Assembly: GCA_037975125.1 (NCBI GenBank)
Contig: JAJQOW010000214.1
Span: forward strand, 23,501-87,500
From: Latrodectus hesperus
Lineage: Eukaryota; Arthropoda; Arachnida; Araneae; Theridiidae
Length of the DNA: 64,000 nt
Direction: 5' to 3'
Part shown: positions 51,255-62,900 of the stretch, one piece after another
How the letters are laid out: each line of letters begins with the position of its first letter
How positions within the stretch are numbered: position 1 is the stretch's first letter
Translations under genes and position numbers: made by a program
The notes under the pieces: generated by a model
What the model was told of the DNA's origin: nothing
The model's input: the letters and a program-made list of their open reading frames with translations, nothing else
Database searches by the model: none

Positions 51255-52389
51255 TGCCAGATCCTCTAGAAAATTTTTTGTTTTGGTTGCAGTGGATATT
51301 TCCCAAGCCTATGATTCAGTTTGGCCAGATGGCCTAGTTTATAAATTACTTCAAGCAAATACCTAAGGAAATGCTGCTTTGTGGATTCAACAGTTCATTA
51401 CAACTCGCTATTTTCAAGTAAAGTGAAGATATATGCTATCTTCATCAGCCACATCATATGGGGGAGTTCCACAAGGAAGCGTGTTATCACCTTTCCTGTT
51501 CTCATTGTTTATGGCAGACCTCTACGATATCCTTCCCCCTAACATCAAATGCTTCATGTACGCTGATGATATATTTCTACTATATGAATCTGTTAACTTC
51601 GGAAAACTTCAGCAGAAACTAACATCTGCACTTGGAATATTACAAAATTGGTGTCAGGAATGGAAGTTATCGACAGACCCACAAAATGTTTCAATGATTA
51701 ACTTTTCTTCAAAACGACAACAACCTAATTTCAACTTGTTCATCAACAATCATCCTATTTCCTGGAGTAAAAATATTCGAATTTTGGGATTACATTTTTC
51801 ACAAAATTTATCTTTCCGTCATCATTTTCAGGAAAAGAGAAAAGTTATATCAAAAAAGTTGAATGCTTTAAGGTATCGCAGGCAATAGATGGGGTGCTCG
51901 TACTGCTCATCTTCTATATTAATCGTAAAATCCTTTATTGTCTCCAGTCTGGATTATGACTGTCATATATTTAGTTCAGCATGCACAACAGATCGCAAAA
52001 TCCTTGAAACTATATATCACACTGCCCTAAGAATTGCCACAGGTCTTCCCAAGTGGACCCCCATACCTATAATTCTACAAGAAGCAGGAGAAACTTCTCT
52101 TCACTCTAGACATGAAATGCTCTCCTTAAGCTTTTACATTTGGAATGTAAGCAAGTCATCATTATCCCCTTGTGCTCCAGTTTGGGAAAAGCTAACTTTC
52201 AATCGAGTTAATCGTAACCCTCCTCTGGCCATTAAAGCCAAACTGTGGCTCCAGCAACAAGGAATAAATACTTCGTGCATATTAAAAGTCCCAATAGACT
52301 GGCCAGAAATGTCAAAAAAATCTCTATTTATTCCTCGAGTCTCCCTTTTCAGACTAAATCATTGCCAAAAGATATAATTTGTAAGCTAT

Positions 52390-53320
52390 TTCACCAAGTT
52401 TGTGAGTCATCATGGCAGACAAATAAGTTGATTTTTACAGATGCTTCCAAGCAGGGATCAAATGTGGGTATTGCAATAGTCAATTTTACTACTAGTCTAT
52501 CAATAACAGGGAAAATTAGTTCCATAAACTCCATCTTCTCGGCAGAGGCTACGGCACTACTTATTGCAGTCTCTAAAATTTGCACTGAACCCAAAAAATA
52601 TGTCATTTTCACAGATTCACTTTCTTGCATCTCTGCTCTTTCAGATTGTTCCAGGACATCACCAACTATCATTCAACTTCTTCTATCCCAAATGATTCAA
52701 TCTACTCAAAAGTGCTTGTCAATACAGTTAGTTTGGGTTCCAGGACATTCAGGGATTGCAGGTAATGAAATTACCGACTCATTGGCGAAAGCAGCAACAG
52801 TGAGTCAATATGCTATTCGATCTATTTCTCCTGAAGATCTGAAACAACACATCAAGAAATATTACTTTAAAGAAAATCTCAATCAATGGAAAAATAGCAA
52901 ATATGCTGAAGCATTCACTCATATCTCACATCTATTCGCAAAAATCATAGACTGAAAACGAAATCGCGACTAGAAGACGTATAGCTGGCCAGAATGACAA
53001 CAAAATTATTTCCTACCAATTCTATTCTATTAAGGTTTAATCTCTGGCATACAGACCACTGTCAGTGCGGTGAACTTGAAACCATAAATCATATTCTTCT
53101 AGATTGTCCTTTGTACGAACATCAGAGGAATCAACTACGGAAAAAATAAGAATAGGAGCGTTATCATTCTCTTGGATATTTGAACTATCTACAAATCCGG
53201 AAATTAAAATTATTGCATGCTGTGAATTTCTACGCCAGTCTAACAGATTCCAATCTTAACGAAAAAAGAAAGTTACAACTCAAAATCCTTGAACTATTTT
53301 CTGACATGAATTTATAAATC
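52390..53320 (+). pseudogene. LINE ORF2: RNase H domain and C-terminal Cys/His region
   Basis: An RNase H fold with all key motifs: IFTDASKQGSNVGIAIV (first Asp), FSAEATALLIAV (Glu), VIFTDSLSCISAL (second Asp), and LVWVPGHSGIAGNEITDSLAKAA (His and last Asp). It lies in an open frame that ends at 52953. After a frame change, CQCGELETINHILLDCPLYEHQR gives the terminal Cys/His motif (53067 on), and the ORF2 end reads LQLKILELFSDMNL. RNase H removes template RNA from the hybrid. The domain is well preserved but detached from an open RT. Confidence 0.88.
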
Positions 53321-53324
53321 CGAA

Positions 53325-54780
53325 TTTTTTTCTCATATCAAGCAATTGACAGAAGAGATAACATCCAACGAGCAAGAAATATCGAACTTGTGTAAATGAA
53401 TATTCATTTTCCCGTGTGAAAAGGGAATAGGGATATGTATCGTTATTAAAAGAAGCCTTTGGATTTATAATATATGGTTCACGTGGCAATCGAATTTATT
53501 TTTGACTGATTGAATTGTTAAATCCGGAAGTGAACATTAAAGTTCAAGATGAAGTGGAATTTTTCACTACTCAGGATACTGCATCACCTGGAAAATGTCA
53601 TGCAATTCGTATTAAAGTATTACCCCCTTGTTACTACAAGTGCTTCATCAATGAATGGATCTTCTAAAGCAGATCAACGCTATTCAGATGGTTATTTTGT
53701 TGGAGTGATTGAAAGAGTAGCAGGTACAAGGGGGCTTATAGATAATTCACAAAAAGCTAATAAGAAGATATCAAATGATGAAAATTGTAAAGATAATGTG
53801 GTGGTAAAGGTATAATTTCATTGAATGAAAATGGGGCCAAAGGGAGAGTTTATTACACAGTTCAAGATTGTGAGCATCGATCAAATCTTTGTATTGATGA
53901 TAAGGTTTAGTTTTTATTAGTTACTCGAGATGATAGATTTCAGGCAAAACATGCTAAAGTTATTTCTAAAGTTAGAAATGGTTTCCATTATTCTCATCGT
54001 GACTACGTTGCTGCATTGAAAGATACATTTGCTTTCATTGAAACTGAAGATTATGACAAAAAAGTATTTTTCCATTATAGTATTTATTATAGAAGTCCAT
54101 CATCTTTGGAAGTAAGACAAGAAGTTGAATATGGAATAACTAACAAAGGAAATAAATTAAGTGCGGAATGCTTGTGTTCGCAAATTGTCTGCTGGAACTC
54201 AGCCAAAAGAGGATGTTCAATCTGTAGTTTCGAATGGAGTTGTTGTAAATCCAGTTCAATGTTTTAATCCTGATCAAGAACAGTATTCTGAGAAATTACG
54301 TTTTCATGCTTAAAGTATGGAAAAAAGTTTAGAAGAATATGAGTTCCTTGTAACAAGCTTAGAAGATAAACATAAATTTCTTCAGAAAAAGGGGATGTTA
54401 CCGAATTCGAAATTGGAGTGACTAAAAAATGGAAGGAACCTGTATTTAATATCAAAGATGTAAAGGATTAGAATTCAAGTTGTGGTTGATATAATAAAAG
54501 AAACTTTTGGTTTTCTTAACTATGAAGCTGAAGAAGGCACATCTCTGAAATTAATTTTGATACAAACATACAAACTGGTGACAAAATGCAATTTGTTGCT
54601 GTTTATCATCTAATAACTGGAAAATACTCTGCTTGCAGTGTAGTGAAAATTGGGGATAGATAGCCATTGGAAAGACACGATCCTTTACTGTGATAACTTC
54701 CGCCTGGAATGCATTTGAAACTTCCAGTTCAATTGCAGTATCCAATCGAAATTTATGATACATTTAGTAACATTGTTTAA
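53325..54780 (+). pseudogene. CSDE1: Processed pseudogene fragment of CSDE1 (UNR), C-terminal half
   Basis: CSDE1/UNR is a cytoplasmic RNA-binding protein with several cold-shock domains that controls mRNA translation and stability. In consecutive frames the DNA encodes: RRDNIQRARNIEL; a cold-shock start (GYVSLLKEAFGFI) with NIKVQDEVEF and ASPGKCHAIRIKVLP; a linker and GVIERVAGT; KGRVYYTVQD; HRDYVAALKDTFAFIE with KKVFFHYS, SLEVRQEVEYGI and KGNKLSAE; a further domain with VVVNPVQCFNPDQEQYSE; and DIIKETFGFLNYE with TGKYSACSV. This order matches the animal protein's last domains. Several domains follow without introns, so it is a retrocopy. Stops and frameshifts (near 53620, 53813, 53910, 54265, 54311) disable it. 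It lies between the LINE end and the purine tract of the 3' LTR. Confidence 0.85.
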
Positions 54781-55135
54781 CTTTATATTTTATTTTTCTT
54801 TTACAGAATTGTCTTAGAATTGCTGCTGAAATTATGAGTACTTTTATAGTTACTTTAAGAAGTATATTTATGCATGTATCTTTATTTAGGTATAACTTTT
54901 TATGATATTGAAATTAACATTAGAAATTAATATGTAATGGTAATATATATATATAATAATTTTTACGTTATTTTGTTATGACAAATGTATATGTTGTTAT
55001 TACTAGAACATTGCATTATTTATGTGATTATTATTAAATATTGATCTCATTGTGTTAAAAATATGTAAATTAACTTAGTTTTAATTTAGACTCTACTCTT
55101 AATGAACTCTTGGAGTTTATCGAAAAGGGGGAGGA
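54781..55135. other. Untranslated sequence of the LTR element or pseudogene 3' UTR
   Basis: AT-rich, no frame. It ends with the purine tract aaaagggggagga (55123-55135), the plus-strand primer of the LTR element. A poly(A) run marking the end of the retrocopy is not visible, so this may include CSDE1 3' UTR or viral-type leader sequence. Confidence 0.5.
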
Positions 55136-55337
55136 TGTTGCAATTATAAGTTTATAGATGGCGCACTATACGAATATATCTGTTTACAAAAGAATAAGAT
55201 TCAGCGCCAAGCAAAATAAATGTTTTTTGTTCCATGTCTTGTCCTGTTTAAGTATGTCCTGTGTTTAATAAAGAAATTAAAAACCTGCTCAAGGTAGGCT
55301 TATTTAGAATTAGATTTGTTTTTATTAAGATGATTTG
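55136..55337 (+). repeat. 3' LTR of the BEL/Pao element
   Basis: Starts TGTTGCAATTATAAG directly after the purine tract. Contains 'aataaagaaatt', a likely polyadenylation signal region, also present in the 5' LTR. Compared with it, this LTR lacks the 240-bp insertion and differs by scattered substitutions. Confidence 0.8.
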
Positions 55338-55439
55338 GTAAACATTATTAAAAGTAAGAGAGAGAGTTATTATAAATATGTTACATAAAGAAAGAACCGC
55401 GGTTCTTTATCATGTAATTGATATATGGATATTTTTGTT

Positions 55440-56050
55440 GTGATAATAATGTTTTAAATTTTAGGGATTATTTATTTGAGGAATCAGTCCTGTTCCACAG
55501 TGTCCCATTGCTCTTGCCATAAGAAAGTTAAAGTCTATTCTTCAATTTTAACTGTAGAGCAGATTTTGAGTGTGGCAAGGTAATTATTTGGGGATTAGTA
55601 TCCTTTGCTGCTTCTTTTGATCTTTGATTCGCAATCTTACTGTCCTGAGTTTTTACGTCGGCACGTATCCAGCTGATGTGAATTCTCGTGTGTCTTGGTA
55701 CTTGTTGAAGTAATAGCTGTATTTCATAAATTAAGTTTTATTTATAATGTGTATTACAGGGTGCCATTAAATCTGACAAGCTGTCACTTCAAAAGGTCAC
55801 TGAAGAGTATTTAATTTCTTTTGCTTGATTAATGGTTTTCAGGAACATCAAAGCTTCAGCTTGAAAGCTTGAAAACTTGCAGTTTGAATACATATATGGT
55901 AAGTTTCCTCAGTCTAATTTATCATAATTGTGAAAGCAGCTCCTGTATATTGGTCATACTTTGAGCCCATTGTGTAATAATTTACAACTGATGGATTGAT
56001 CGTGGGTGGTTTGAGGATGATCTTCGGGGGTTGCGCTAGATTATACACGT
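55440..56050 (-). pseudogene. Second LINE: RNase H and C-terminal remnant
   Basis: Short scattered minus-strand segments such as YMYSNCKFSSFQAEALMFLKTI (55860-55920, resembling the RNase H Glu motif) and a C-terminal-like ARAMGHCGTGL (about 55500). Many stops. This is the weakest part of the element, identified mainly by position. Confidence 0.4.
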
Positions 56051-58985
56051 GAATATTCTTAAGTCAGAGTAGGGATAAATGATGTTTTATGTACAGGGGC
56101 TTCGATGAATCCTGCAGGGAAATGTTTATCTCTTAGTGATATATTGATTTGAAGCCGAACTGCTAATATTTTCAACTCTTTTTGCTTTAATTTAAGGTGT
56201 TGTGGTGATAGTCCTGCTAAAACAGTTGTAACTGCTATAGATGTAGTACTGTAGCATCTCGCTGTGAGATGAGTGAAGTAGCGTTGTATGCTGGAAAGTT
56301 GTGCTATTTTCCTAGCACTGAAGGGAAGTACCCAAAATGAGAAACCATAGGTGATGGTGCTTTCTATAATGGTGAGGTAAATATACTTTATTAATTTACT
56401 TTTGAGATCCCAGTCACTACCTCTCATCGCTCTCAGTCTTTGTGCAATTGGTACAACTTTCGTTTTGAGATCAATAATGTGAGACAGGAATGATAGTCTA
56501 CTGTCTATTTGACCACCGAGATACTACATAATTTTATTATACTTCACGCTGATTTCATATAGTGTTATTTTTGGGTTGTTTTTCATAGGTTTTTAATATT
56601 TGTCGATAATCATCAATCTTGGGATTTTTGTGAAGAAACGTTTAGTTTTTGTTTTTTACAAAACTCTGAGAAAATAAATGTAAGGTCTCATTACAATTAT
56701 TTTTTAATTGTATCCTTCTATGACCTTGATCTAAGAGAAGCATGTCATAAGCGAATGCAACAGTCTGTGTGTGAAGGTCAATTATGGGATATAATCTCCA
56801 TAAAGTAAATATTCCAAAGAGTCTGGCCTCTGACGGAGCCTGAGGGCAACCTTTAGTTTTCTGGATAATGTTTGAACCATCTTCTGTAATATTCTGCATT
56901 ATTCAATTTTCTTGGAAATTATAAATAGTTCTGACAATATTCGATGGATAATTCGAGATACAAGTGTGTGAGTTACGAATCTGACCACAAAAGAGAGTCA
57001 AAAGTTTCTTGAATATCCAAGCCAAGAAGGGCCGAATAAAGATTTTTTTCTCTATTCATGTTTATAATAATCTTAGTTTTACTTAAGGTATGCTCTGTAG
57101 ACATATTGGAACGTGAATCATATTGACCATTGCTGATGAAATTCACTTTATGTTGATAATGCTTTAAGAGATTAAATACTAGCTTTTCTAATACTTTTTT
57201 GCTGTGAGAATAGTGAAGTAGCGTTGTATGCTGTATGCTGGAGAGTTGTGCTATTTTTCTAGCACTGAAGGGAAGAACCCAAAATGAAGAAACATAGATG
57301 ATGGTCCTTTCTATAATGGTGAGGTAAATATACTTTATTAATTTACTTTTGAGATCCCAGTCACTACCTCTCTTTGCTCTCAGTCTTTGTGCAATTGGTA
57401 CAACTTTCGTTTTGAGATGACTAATGCGGGACAGGAATGATAGTTTACTGTCTATTTGACCACCAAGATACGACATAATTTTATTATACTTTACGCTGAT
57501 TCCATATAGTGTTATTTTTGGGTTGTTTTTCATAGGTTTTTTATATTTGTCGATAATCATCAATCTTGGGAATTTTGTGAAGAAACGTTTAATTTTTGTT
57601 TTTTACAAAGCTCTGAGAAAATATGTGTAAGGTTTCGTTACAATTATTTTTTAATTCTATCCTTGTATGACCTTGAACTATGAGAAGCATGTCATAAGCG
57701 AATGCAACTGTCTGTGTGTAAAGGTCAATTATGGGATATAATCTCCTTAAGGTAAATATTCCAAAGAGTCGGGTTATCGACGGAGCCTAAGCGCAAACTT
57801 TAGTTTGCTGGATAGAGTTTGAACCATCTTCTGTAATATTCTGCATTTTTCAACTTTCTAAGAAACTATAAAGAGTTCTGACAATATTCGATGGATAATT
57901 CGATATACAAGTGTGTGAGGTACGAATCTGGCCACAAAAGAGAGTCAAAAGTTTCTTGAATATCCAAGCCAAGAAGGGCTGATAAAAGATATTTTCTCCA
58001 TTCATGTTTATAATAATCTTAGTTTTACTTAAGACATGCTCTGTAGACATATTGGAACGTGAATCATATTGACCATTGCTGATAAAATTCACTCTATAAT
58101 GATAACGCTTCAAGAGATTAAATGCTAGCTCTTCTAATATTTTTCCTAGAGTATCAAACATATGGGACGATAGAAGGTACATAAATTGAAATCTCTGTTC
58201 CTTTTTAGAAAGAATATCACTTGACTTACCTTAAAATGTTTGGGAAAATTGTGCAATTTTAAGCAGGTACTTAAAAATGAAAAAATGAATCGCTGACAAG
58301 CACGGATGACTAATTTTACCTATAGGTTATAATTGCCCTCCACTCCTGGGGCTTCAATGTAACTGAAGTTATTTATGGTGTATTTAAGCTTAGTTAAGGT
58401 ATAAGGGGGATCAGGATCGTGAGTGGGACTAAATGAATAGTTCTAAAGTTAGACATGAAAAGGAAAATCATTCTGGGATGTATCTGGAGGGAAAGTTTGA
58501 GCGAAAAGTATCTGATTAATTACTTTTGTAGATTTGAAATTATTGAAACTATTGCACAGAGGTTGATATTCACTTCACTTAAAGATTTTGCCATCTGCAA
58601 ATTTTTGCAGTGTAATAAAATCATTGTTATTATCCGTACAAAATTTCATCCAGATGGATGATTTTTCCATCAGAATTTCTTTCTTGTAAAAAATTAGTTG
58701 CTATTTTTTGTAATCTGTGTATGTATAGTCTATTGCTTTATGTGTTTTCCAAAAAGCTTTTCATTCTTCTTCTTAGAGCATCGGTTTTCTGTTTCATAGT
58801 CCGTAAAGACCATTTTCACCAATTAGTCTTCTTTGTCTTATTTGGGTTTCAAATTTTAAAGTACTGTTCAGCATCTGCATAAATAATAAAAATAAGTATT
58901 GTTATCTTATCAAGCATGTCCAAGTCGATGCAATTTCTAAGTTTATTTATTTATTTATAAAATGTTTCTGGTTTTTTCAAACGTG
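56050..58985 (-). pseudogene. Second LINE: reverse transcriptase, broken and partly duplicated
   Basis: On the minus strand, from right to left: KVSQVIFFLKRNRDFNL with TFYRPICLI (near 58215) corresponds to the RT finger motif. KGCPQAPSEARLFGIFTLW (56840) is a decayed PQGS motif. VAFAYDMLLL (56750) is a decayed YADD. KITLYGISVKYNKIMSYLGGQID, RISHLKTKVVPIAQRLRA and GSDWDLKSKLIKYIYLTIIE form the thumb, found in both copies of the duplication. Only the leftmost copy continues into LAGLSPQHLKLKQKELKILAVRLQ. Catalytic residues are lost and stops are frequent. Confidence 0.78.
56262..58150. repeat. Tandem duplication of about 945 bp in the second LINE
   Basis: 56262-57203 and 57204-58150 are direct repeats. 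Shared landmarks include 'gtgaagtagcgttgtatgct', 'gtgcaattggtacaactttcg', 'gatcatcaatcttggga'-type sequence, and 'aatatccaagccaagaaggg'. The junction near 57200 joins 'tctaatactttttt' to 'gctgtgaga'. The copies differ at a few percent of sites by eye. Confidence 0.92.
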
Positions 58986-59260
58986 TTAACTCAACTATCG
59001 AAGGATATGCTGGTATTTTGCATAAAGTTATAAATGATGAACTTGTGATCCAAAAAAGAGATTTCATCCCTTATAGACCAGTTGTTTACAACGAGATAAG
59101 ATTTATTTATCATTTGCAAGTTCGGGCCACCTTGTACACTGGGTCCTACAAAGGTTAGAGAGTAATTTATTTCATTAACTATGTCAATGTTGAACTTTGA
59201 AAAACAATTTTCTAGAAATAATTCCTCAATTATTGTTGGTTGGGTATTTGTACTTTCCAT
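58985..59260 (-). pseudogene. Second LINE: end of the endonuclease domain
   Basis: The minus-strand frame includes SLTFVGPSVQGGPNLQMINKSYL and VNNWSIRDEISFLDHKFIIYNF. The last part matches the final endonuclease motif (SDH followed by I/L residues), here as LDH with Ser lost. The N-terminal endonuclease motifs are not found nearby. Confidence 0.6.
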
Positions 59261-59737
59261 AATACCTGTAGTATGCCTATTTGTGATTTGAATAAACGGA
59301 AAGAAATGAGCTTAAAATTTGTAGGATTAATTATAAAGCGATTAATACAAAACAAAAAGGAATTTATCAACGCTTGATTTTATATTATTATATAAACATA
59401 CCTTTATTGCCCTCAATAAAAAATCAGTAAGGCTTCTGAAAAATACGTTTAAAATAGCAGTAAAAATGAATACAATGTTACTTTCTGAATGCATCCAAAC
59501 TTCTGGGAAAACTAACTTCGTTACTAAACTTTGAAATTGATCATGAATGTTTAAGACATAATGAGAAATATAAAATGACAATTACGCATTATAAAAGCAT
59601 ATTATATGTGCAAACATTTGACAAATTAAATTATTATTAAAGCTTTTAAATTATCCGATTTAAATTTTAGGATGATTACAGAAAGTTCGGTTAGTTATGT
59701 TTATTGCGCTGAACAGTCATTTCTTGCCTACGACAGT

Positions 59738-59867
59738 TAATTAGACTGGAATATTCAGTTTAAAGTGAATTATGAACCACTACAAACATCCGGGTGTAAG
59801 GTGGGATTCGAATCCACGAGCTGTTAAACCGAAGGCAAGAACGCAAACCATCCGGCTGCCAACTTGG
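59738..59867 (-). mobile_element. tRNA-derived SINE, second copy, 3' truncated
   Basis: Reverse complement of the family at 50830-51014: 'ttggcagccggatggtt', 'cttgccttcggtttaacagctcgtgg', B box 'ggattcgaatccc' and 'ggatgtttgtagtggttc' correspond in order. It stops at 'gtctaattaa' and lacks the last 50 bases including the (caaac)n tail. It is more diverged than expected for a recent insertion. Confidence 0.88.
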
Positions 59868-61124
59868 AGAAGGAATACTGAAAGACTAATAGAAACAAAA
59901 TTCTTTTAATAACAATATTCTATGAATGAAATTTTATTCCATTCTAAATGAGATTATTTAAAATGATGCGGAAAAAAATTCAACTGAAAATCCGTGACCC
60001 ATGAAAAAGTTTACTGAAAAGGATTTTTAAATTATAAACATTGCTCCTAGTATTTCATAAAAATGATAGAAAAGAACGACAGTGTTATTTTTAAATAAAA
60101 ATGAAAAGCAAATGTTGATAGTTTTAAAGGTGACATTTTCTGTCTTGTAAATTTATCAGAAAACAGAGGTATTGTTCTAATTTTCTTACAAAAATTCCTT
60201 TGCACAAGCATTTTTGAGGCTAGTCAGGGTGCAACATGCGAGGTTCCAATAATAACAATGGTTTTTCACAATAGAAAATTTAGAATTTGTATAATTGTAA
60301 CTATGACCGTGAAGTCCAAATTAAACCAAAAATTGCCGTATTAGAAAACTTAAAGAAATCTATAATTTCAGGAAAAAAAAATTATTTATCAATTTCTCTT
60401 AATTGCATTTGTTATATATATGGTTCAAGATTTGTCAGATTGAAAAGAATTGTCATTGTTAAAAAAAAATCTCTTAATGTCAGAAATAAATAATAAAACT
60501 GCAAACTATGATTTTCGAATTATTTTAAGGGATGAAGCGCACAATTTTCCCTAAAATGATTTCATTTTTAATTTTATGTAACTGAAACTTTTAATAAATT
60601 TCAGAAAAAAATTTTTTTTATGGAAAATGTTTAATATGATTTTATTTTTATTATCTTCTCAGAATAAAATTGCCAATGCAAATTATTAATAATAATTCCA
60701 TTTAAATCAGTTGATTATTGATTTTGATTTTATTGGCGCTAGATCCTCAGAAAGGATAAGCTGCGTCGAAAATAAAGAAATGTTTGATAAAGTCAAGTGC
60801 TTGAGTAAATCATTGTTTAAGAACTAATTGAGAATGTTGAGATGAATGACTCAGAAGAACAAAGGCATCAAAACAAATTCATGAAAGCCAAATTGATTGA
60901 GTGAAGTTTAATGGCACAAAAGAGCCTTTCTAGGACAAACTGTGACAAACATATTAAGAAAGACAAGACAGATAAATGTTATATAAAAAAATCCAATGCT
61001 TTTGGGAACTAAGACAGTTTTATGAAATTAATGTCATTCAGAGCAGGTTTTATTTGATTGTTTTTGTGTTTGTCTTTTCTATATTTTGAAATGGTTTGAG
61101 ATGTAGAGAAGGAATCTGTAGTGC
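59868..61124. other. No gene seen
   Basis: AT-rich sequence inside the span of the second LINE, but without LINE-like frames. Probably an older host segment or an unrecognised insertion. Confidence 0.4.
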
Positions 61125-61470
61125 ACAAAATGTGTTTAATTTAATATTATTATTTCTAAGATATCTAAGTATTAACAATTTTATCTAATTGCAATAATAT
61201 AAGATTATAATTTGAATTTACTACAATAAATTAACGCTACAAAAATATTGTTTTCATTTTCTATCAAAATATGAATTAGCAACTTTAGAAATAATTAGAC
61301 ATAAACAAACGAAAAAGAATGACTTTTTTCTATTATCCATAGGTATGTTTAAGTTATTGTAAAATATAAAATCTAGTATAGTAAGTAAATGTAAAATAAT
61401 TTTAAATATTCAGCTTGATAAAATTATTTCTCAGTCATCTTCTATTTGGAGACTACAAATCCATTTTCAT
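61125..61470 (-). repeat. Dispersed repeat, inverted copy
   Basis: Its reverse complement aligns with 42490-42865 along most of its length, with scattered substitutions and small indels. It lies between SINE and ORF1 pieces of the second LINE, so it may have inserted into that LINE. Confidence 0.8.
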
Positions 61471-61559
61471 ATCCCTTTCAGGTATATAAATTTTTTTAAT
61501 ACTTTTTTCTCAAGATTTTTGTTTTTTAAATTTTGTATCATCAGTCTTAAATTTATTGG

Positions 61560-62900
61560 TAATTGTGGTCTTTGTGTTTTGTGCTATTAGAAGTTGATGG
61601 CAAAGTTGATTTAAATAACCAAGTTGAAAATCGAGCAGAATTTGATAAATTACTCTTCTTTGCTGGATTGTTGTTTATTTTTGCACCTGCTTGTAAAGCC
61701 AAAGAATGGGAAACGTAAATTTTTGATGCTCTGTTTTTTAGGATTTGTCTTGCTTCCGTAATATTTGGTCTTATTTTGGTTACTATTACCTCTTTATCAA
61801 GGATCCACCTAAAGCAAAATTAGGAAAATGCAGCATGAGCACCAGAACAGTTACAACACTTGAAAACTTTTCAAGTACAAGCATTAGTTTTATAATTAGA
61901 TTGTGCTCACTTTTCTCACATAGAATCGGATCAATATTTCTGCATTCTTTTTGGGAATGACCATATCTCTGACATTTAAAGCACCTAAGAGGGTTAGGAA
62001 TGTATGGATGAAATTTGCAGTTTTTATAACCTGCTTTTTTGGATTTTGGCAATACTGGTGTCTGAAAAGTCAACACAACATGCTGTTTGGAGATAAGTAT
62101 AACGTCACGCCAAATTTTTAAACGATGCGCAGCAGAAACTCTTTCATCACGAAGTACTTCCAAAAATTCTGCTTCAATTACGTGTTTGAAATCGGGTTTA
62201 AAAAGAAAGCCACAAGACTTATTTAAAGTTTTATGAAATGATATTTCGACCGGATATGAACCCATTTTTTTAACATACTGATTATCGAAGCTGGTTTTGT
62301 GTTAACTGTAACGAGAAGATATTCCCTGATCGTAATTTTTTTAACATTTTCTATGTTACCAATAGTTTACGTTAGAAGATTTTATGTCAGAAAAAGCGAC
62401 TCCACATAAAAATTGCCTGGTGTGCTTAGCAGTATGTAACGAGTAGATAAATTGGCTTCAATGACGCGAAAATTAGAACCCATAGAATATTTGTAAAGGT
62501 TCAAGTTCGACGGCACCGCCCACCACAGAGTCGTACAAGGGATAATAGCTACCGGATCTGAATATTTTTCAGTCTCGATGCTTACTATAATGCTAATTGA
62601 CACCTTTACGCTAAGAGACACCCCCGGAGGCACTGACCACCCCTAACACCAAGCCCAAGGATTTGACCCCTTCCCTTGATCCCTAGCAGATTGACCACGG
62701 CTGTAGCTAGGTACCCGCCGATTGATATACTAGAAACTATACTGTACCACCTGTCTAAAGGGTTGTCACGTGGAGTAATAGTGCCCAACACTTGGGGATC
62801 TTGACTGTCCATTAGAAGCAAGAAGCAGTGTGGCTACAGGTACTCATTGGAGAGCACCCTCGATTGCAAGCGATGGCAAAGTACTCACCTAAAAAGGTGA
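61560..62900 (-). pseudogene. Second LINE: ORF1 with CCHC zinc knuckle
   Basis: The open part (62265-61786) encodes GSYPVEISFHKTLNKSCGF, LRDERVSAAHRLKIWRD, HVVLTFQTPVLPKS and the zinc knuckle CFKCQRYGHSQKEC. This arrangement is common in ORF1 of spider LINEs. A second knuckle is partly lost (CEKSEHN, where a Cys is expected). Downstream fragments to 61560 include a SYREARK-like segment. Upstream fragments (62821-62382: VLGTITPRDNPLDRW, YSDPVAIIPC and SNFRVIEANLS) belong to the ORF1 start and 5' region, which is GC-richer than its surroundings. The protein would bind element RNA; stops between the fragments disable it. Confidence 0.78.

Larger units (their letters stand above)
50337..52377 (+). 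pseudogene. LINE ORF2: reverse transcriptase domain, broken
   Basis: Segments in order: NASELQEALTRCKNSSVGPDKI (50481-50545), YRPISLTSVMCKLMERMI (from 50716), HHGFLPHRGCDSIL (51188 on), VAVDISQAYDSVW with the first catalytic Asp (51288), SYGGVPQGSVLSPFLFSLFM (51445-51510), and MYADDIFLLYES with the catalytic YADD (about 51555-51590). The thumb follows to about 51888 and the connection to 52377. Stops at 50676 and 51364, a tandem duplication and a SINE break the gene. The enzyme would copy the element RNA at the nicked site. Confidence 0.88.
47830..53320 (+). mobile_element. Non-LTR retrotransposon (LINE) with RNase H, inserted in the LTR element
   Basis: Collinear ORF1 with zinc knuckles, apurinic endonuclease, reverse transcriptase, RNase H and a terminal Cys/His motif. 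A C-terminal RNase H after RT is known in the I-type and some related LINE clades. The 5' boundary is set by the end of the Pao frame, and the 3' boundary by the last ORF2 stop (LELFSDMNL, near 53316) and the start of CSDE1-like sequence. No poly(A) tail or target duplication was recognised. ORF1 is intact; ORF2 is broken. Confidence 0.85.
45452..55337 (+). mobile_element. BEL/Pao-type LTR retrotransposon with nested insertions
   Basis: Bounded by related LTRs at 45452-45897 and 55136-55337. Both begin TGTTGCAATTATAAGT and share 'ttgttccatgtcttgtcctgtttaagta', 'aaagaaattaaaaacctgctc' and 'ttatttagaatt'. A purine tract (aaaagggggagga) sits directly before the right LTR. The left internal part holds Pao-type gag/pol fragments up to about 47830. 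The rest is a LINE (about 47830-53320) and a CSDE1 pseudogene (53325-54780). Without insertions the element would be small, so much of pol including integrase is lost. Confidence 0.8.
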
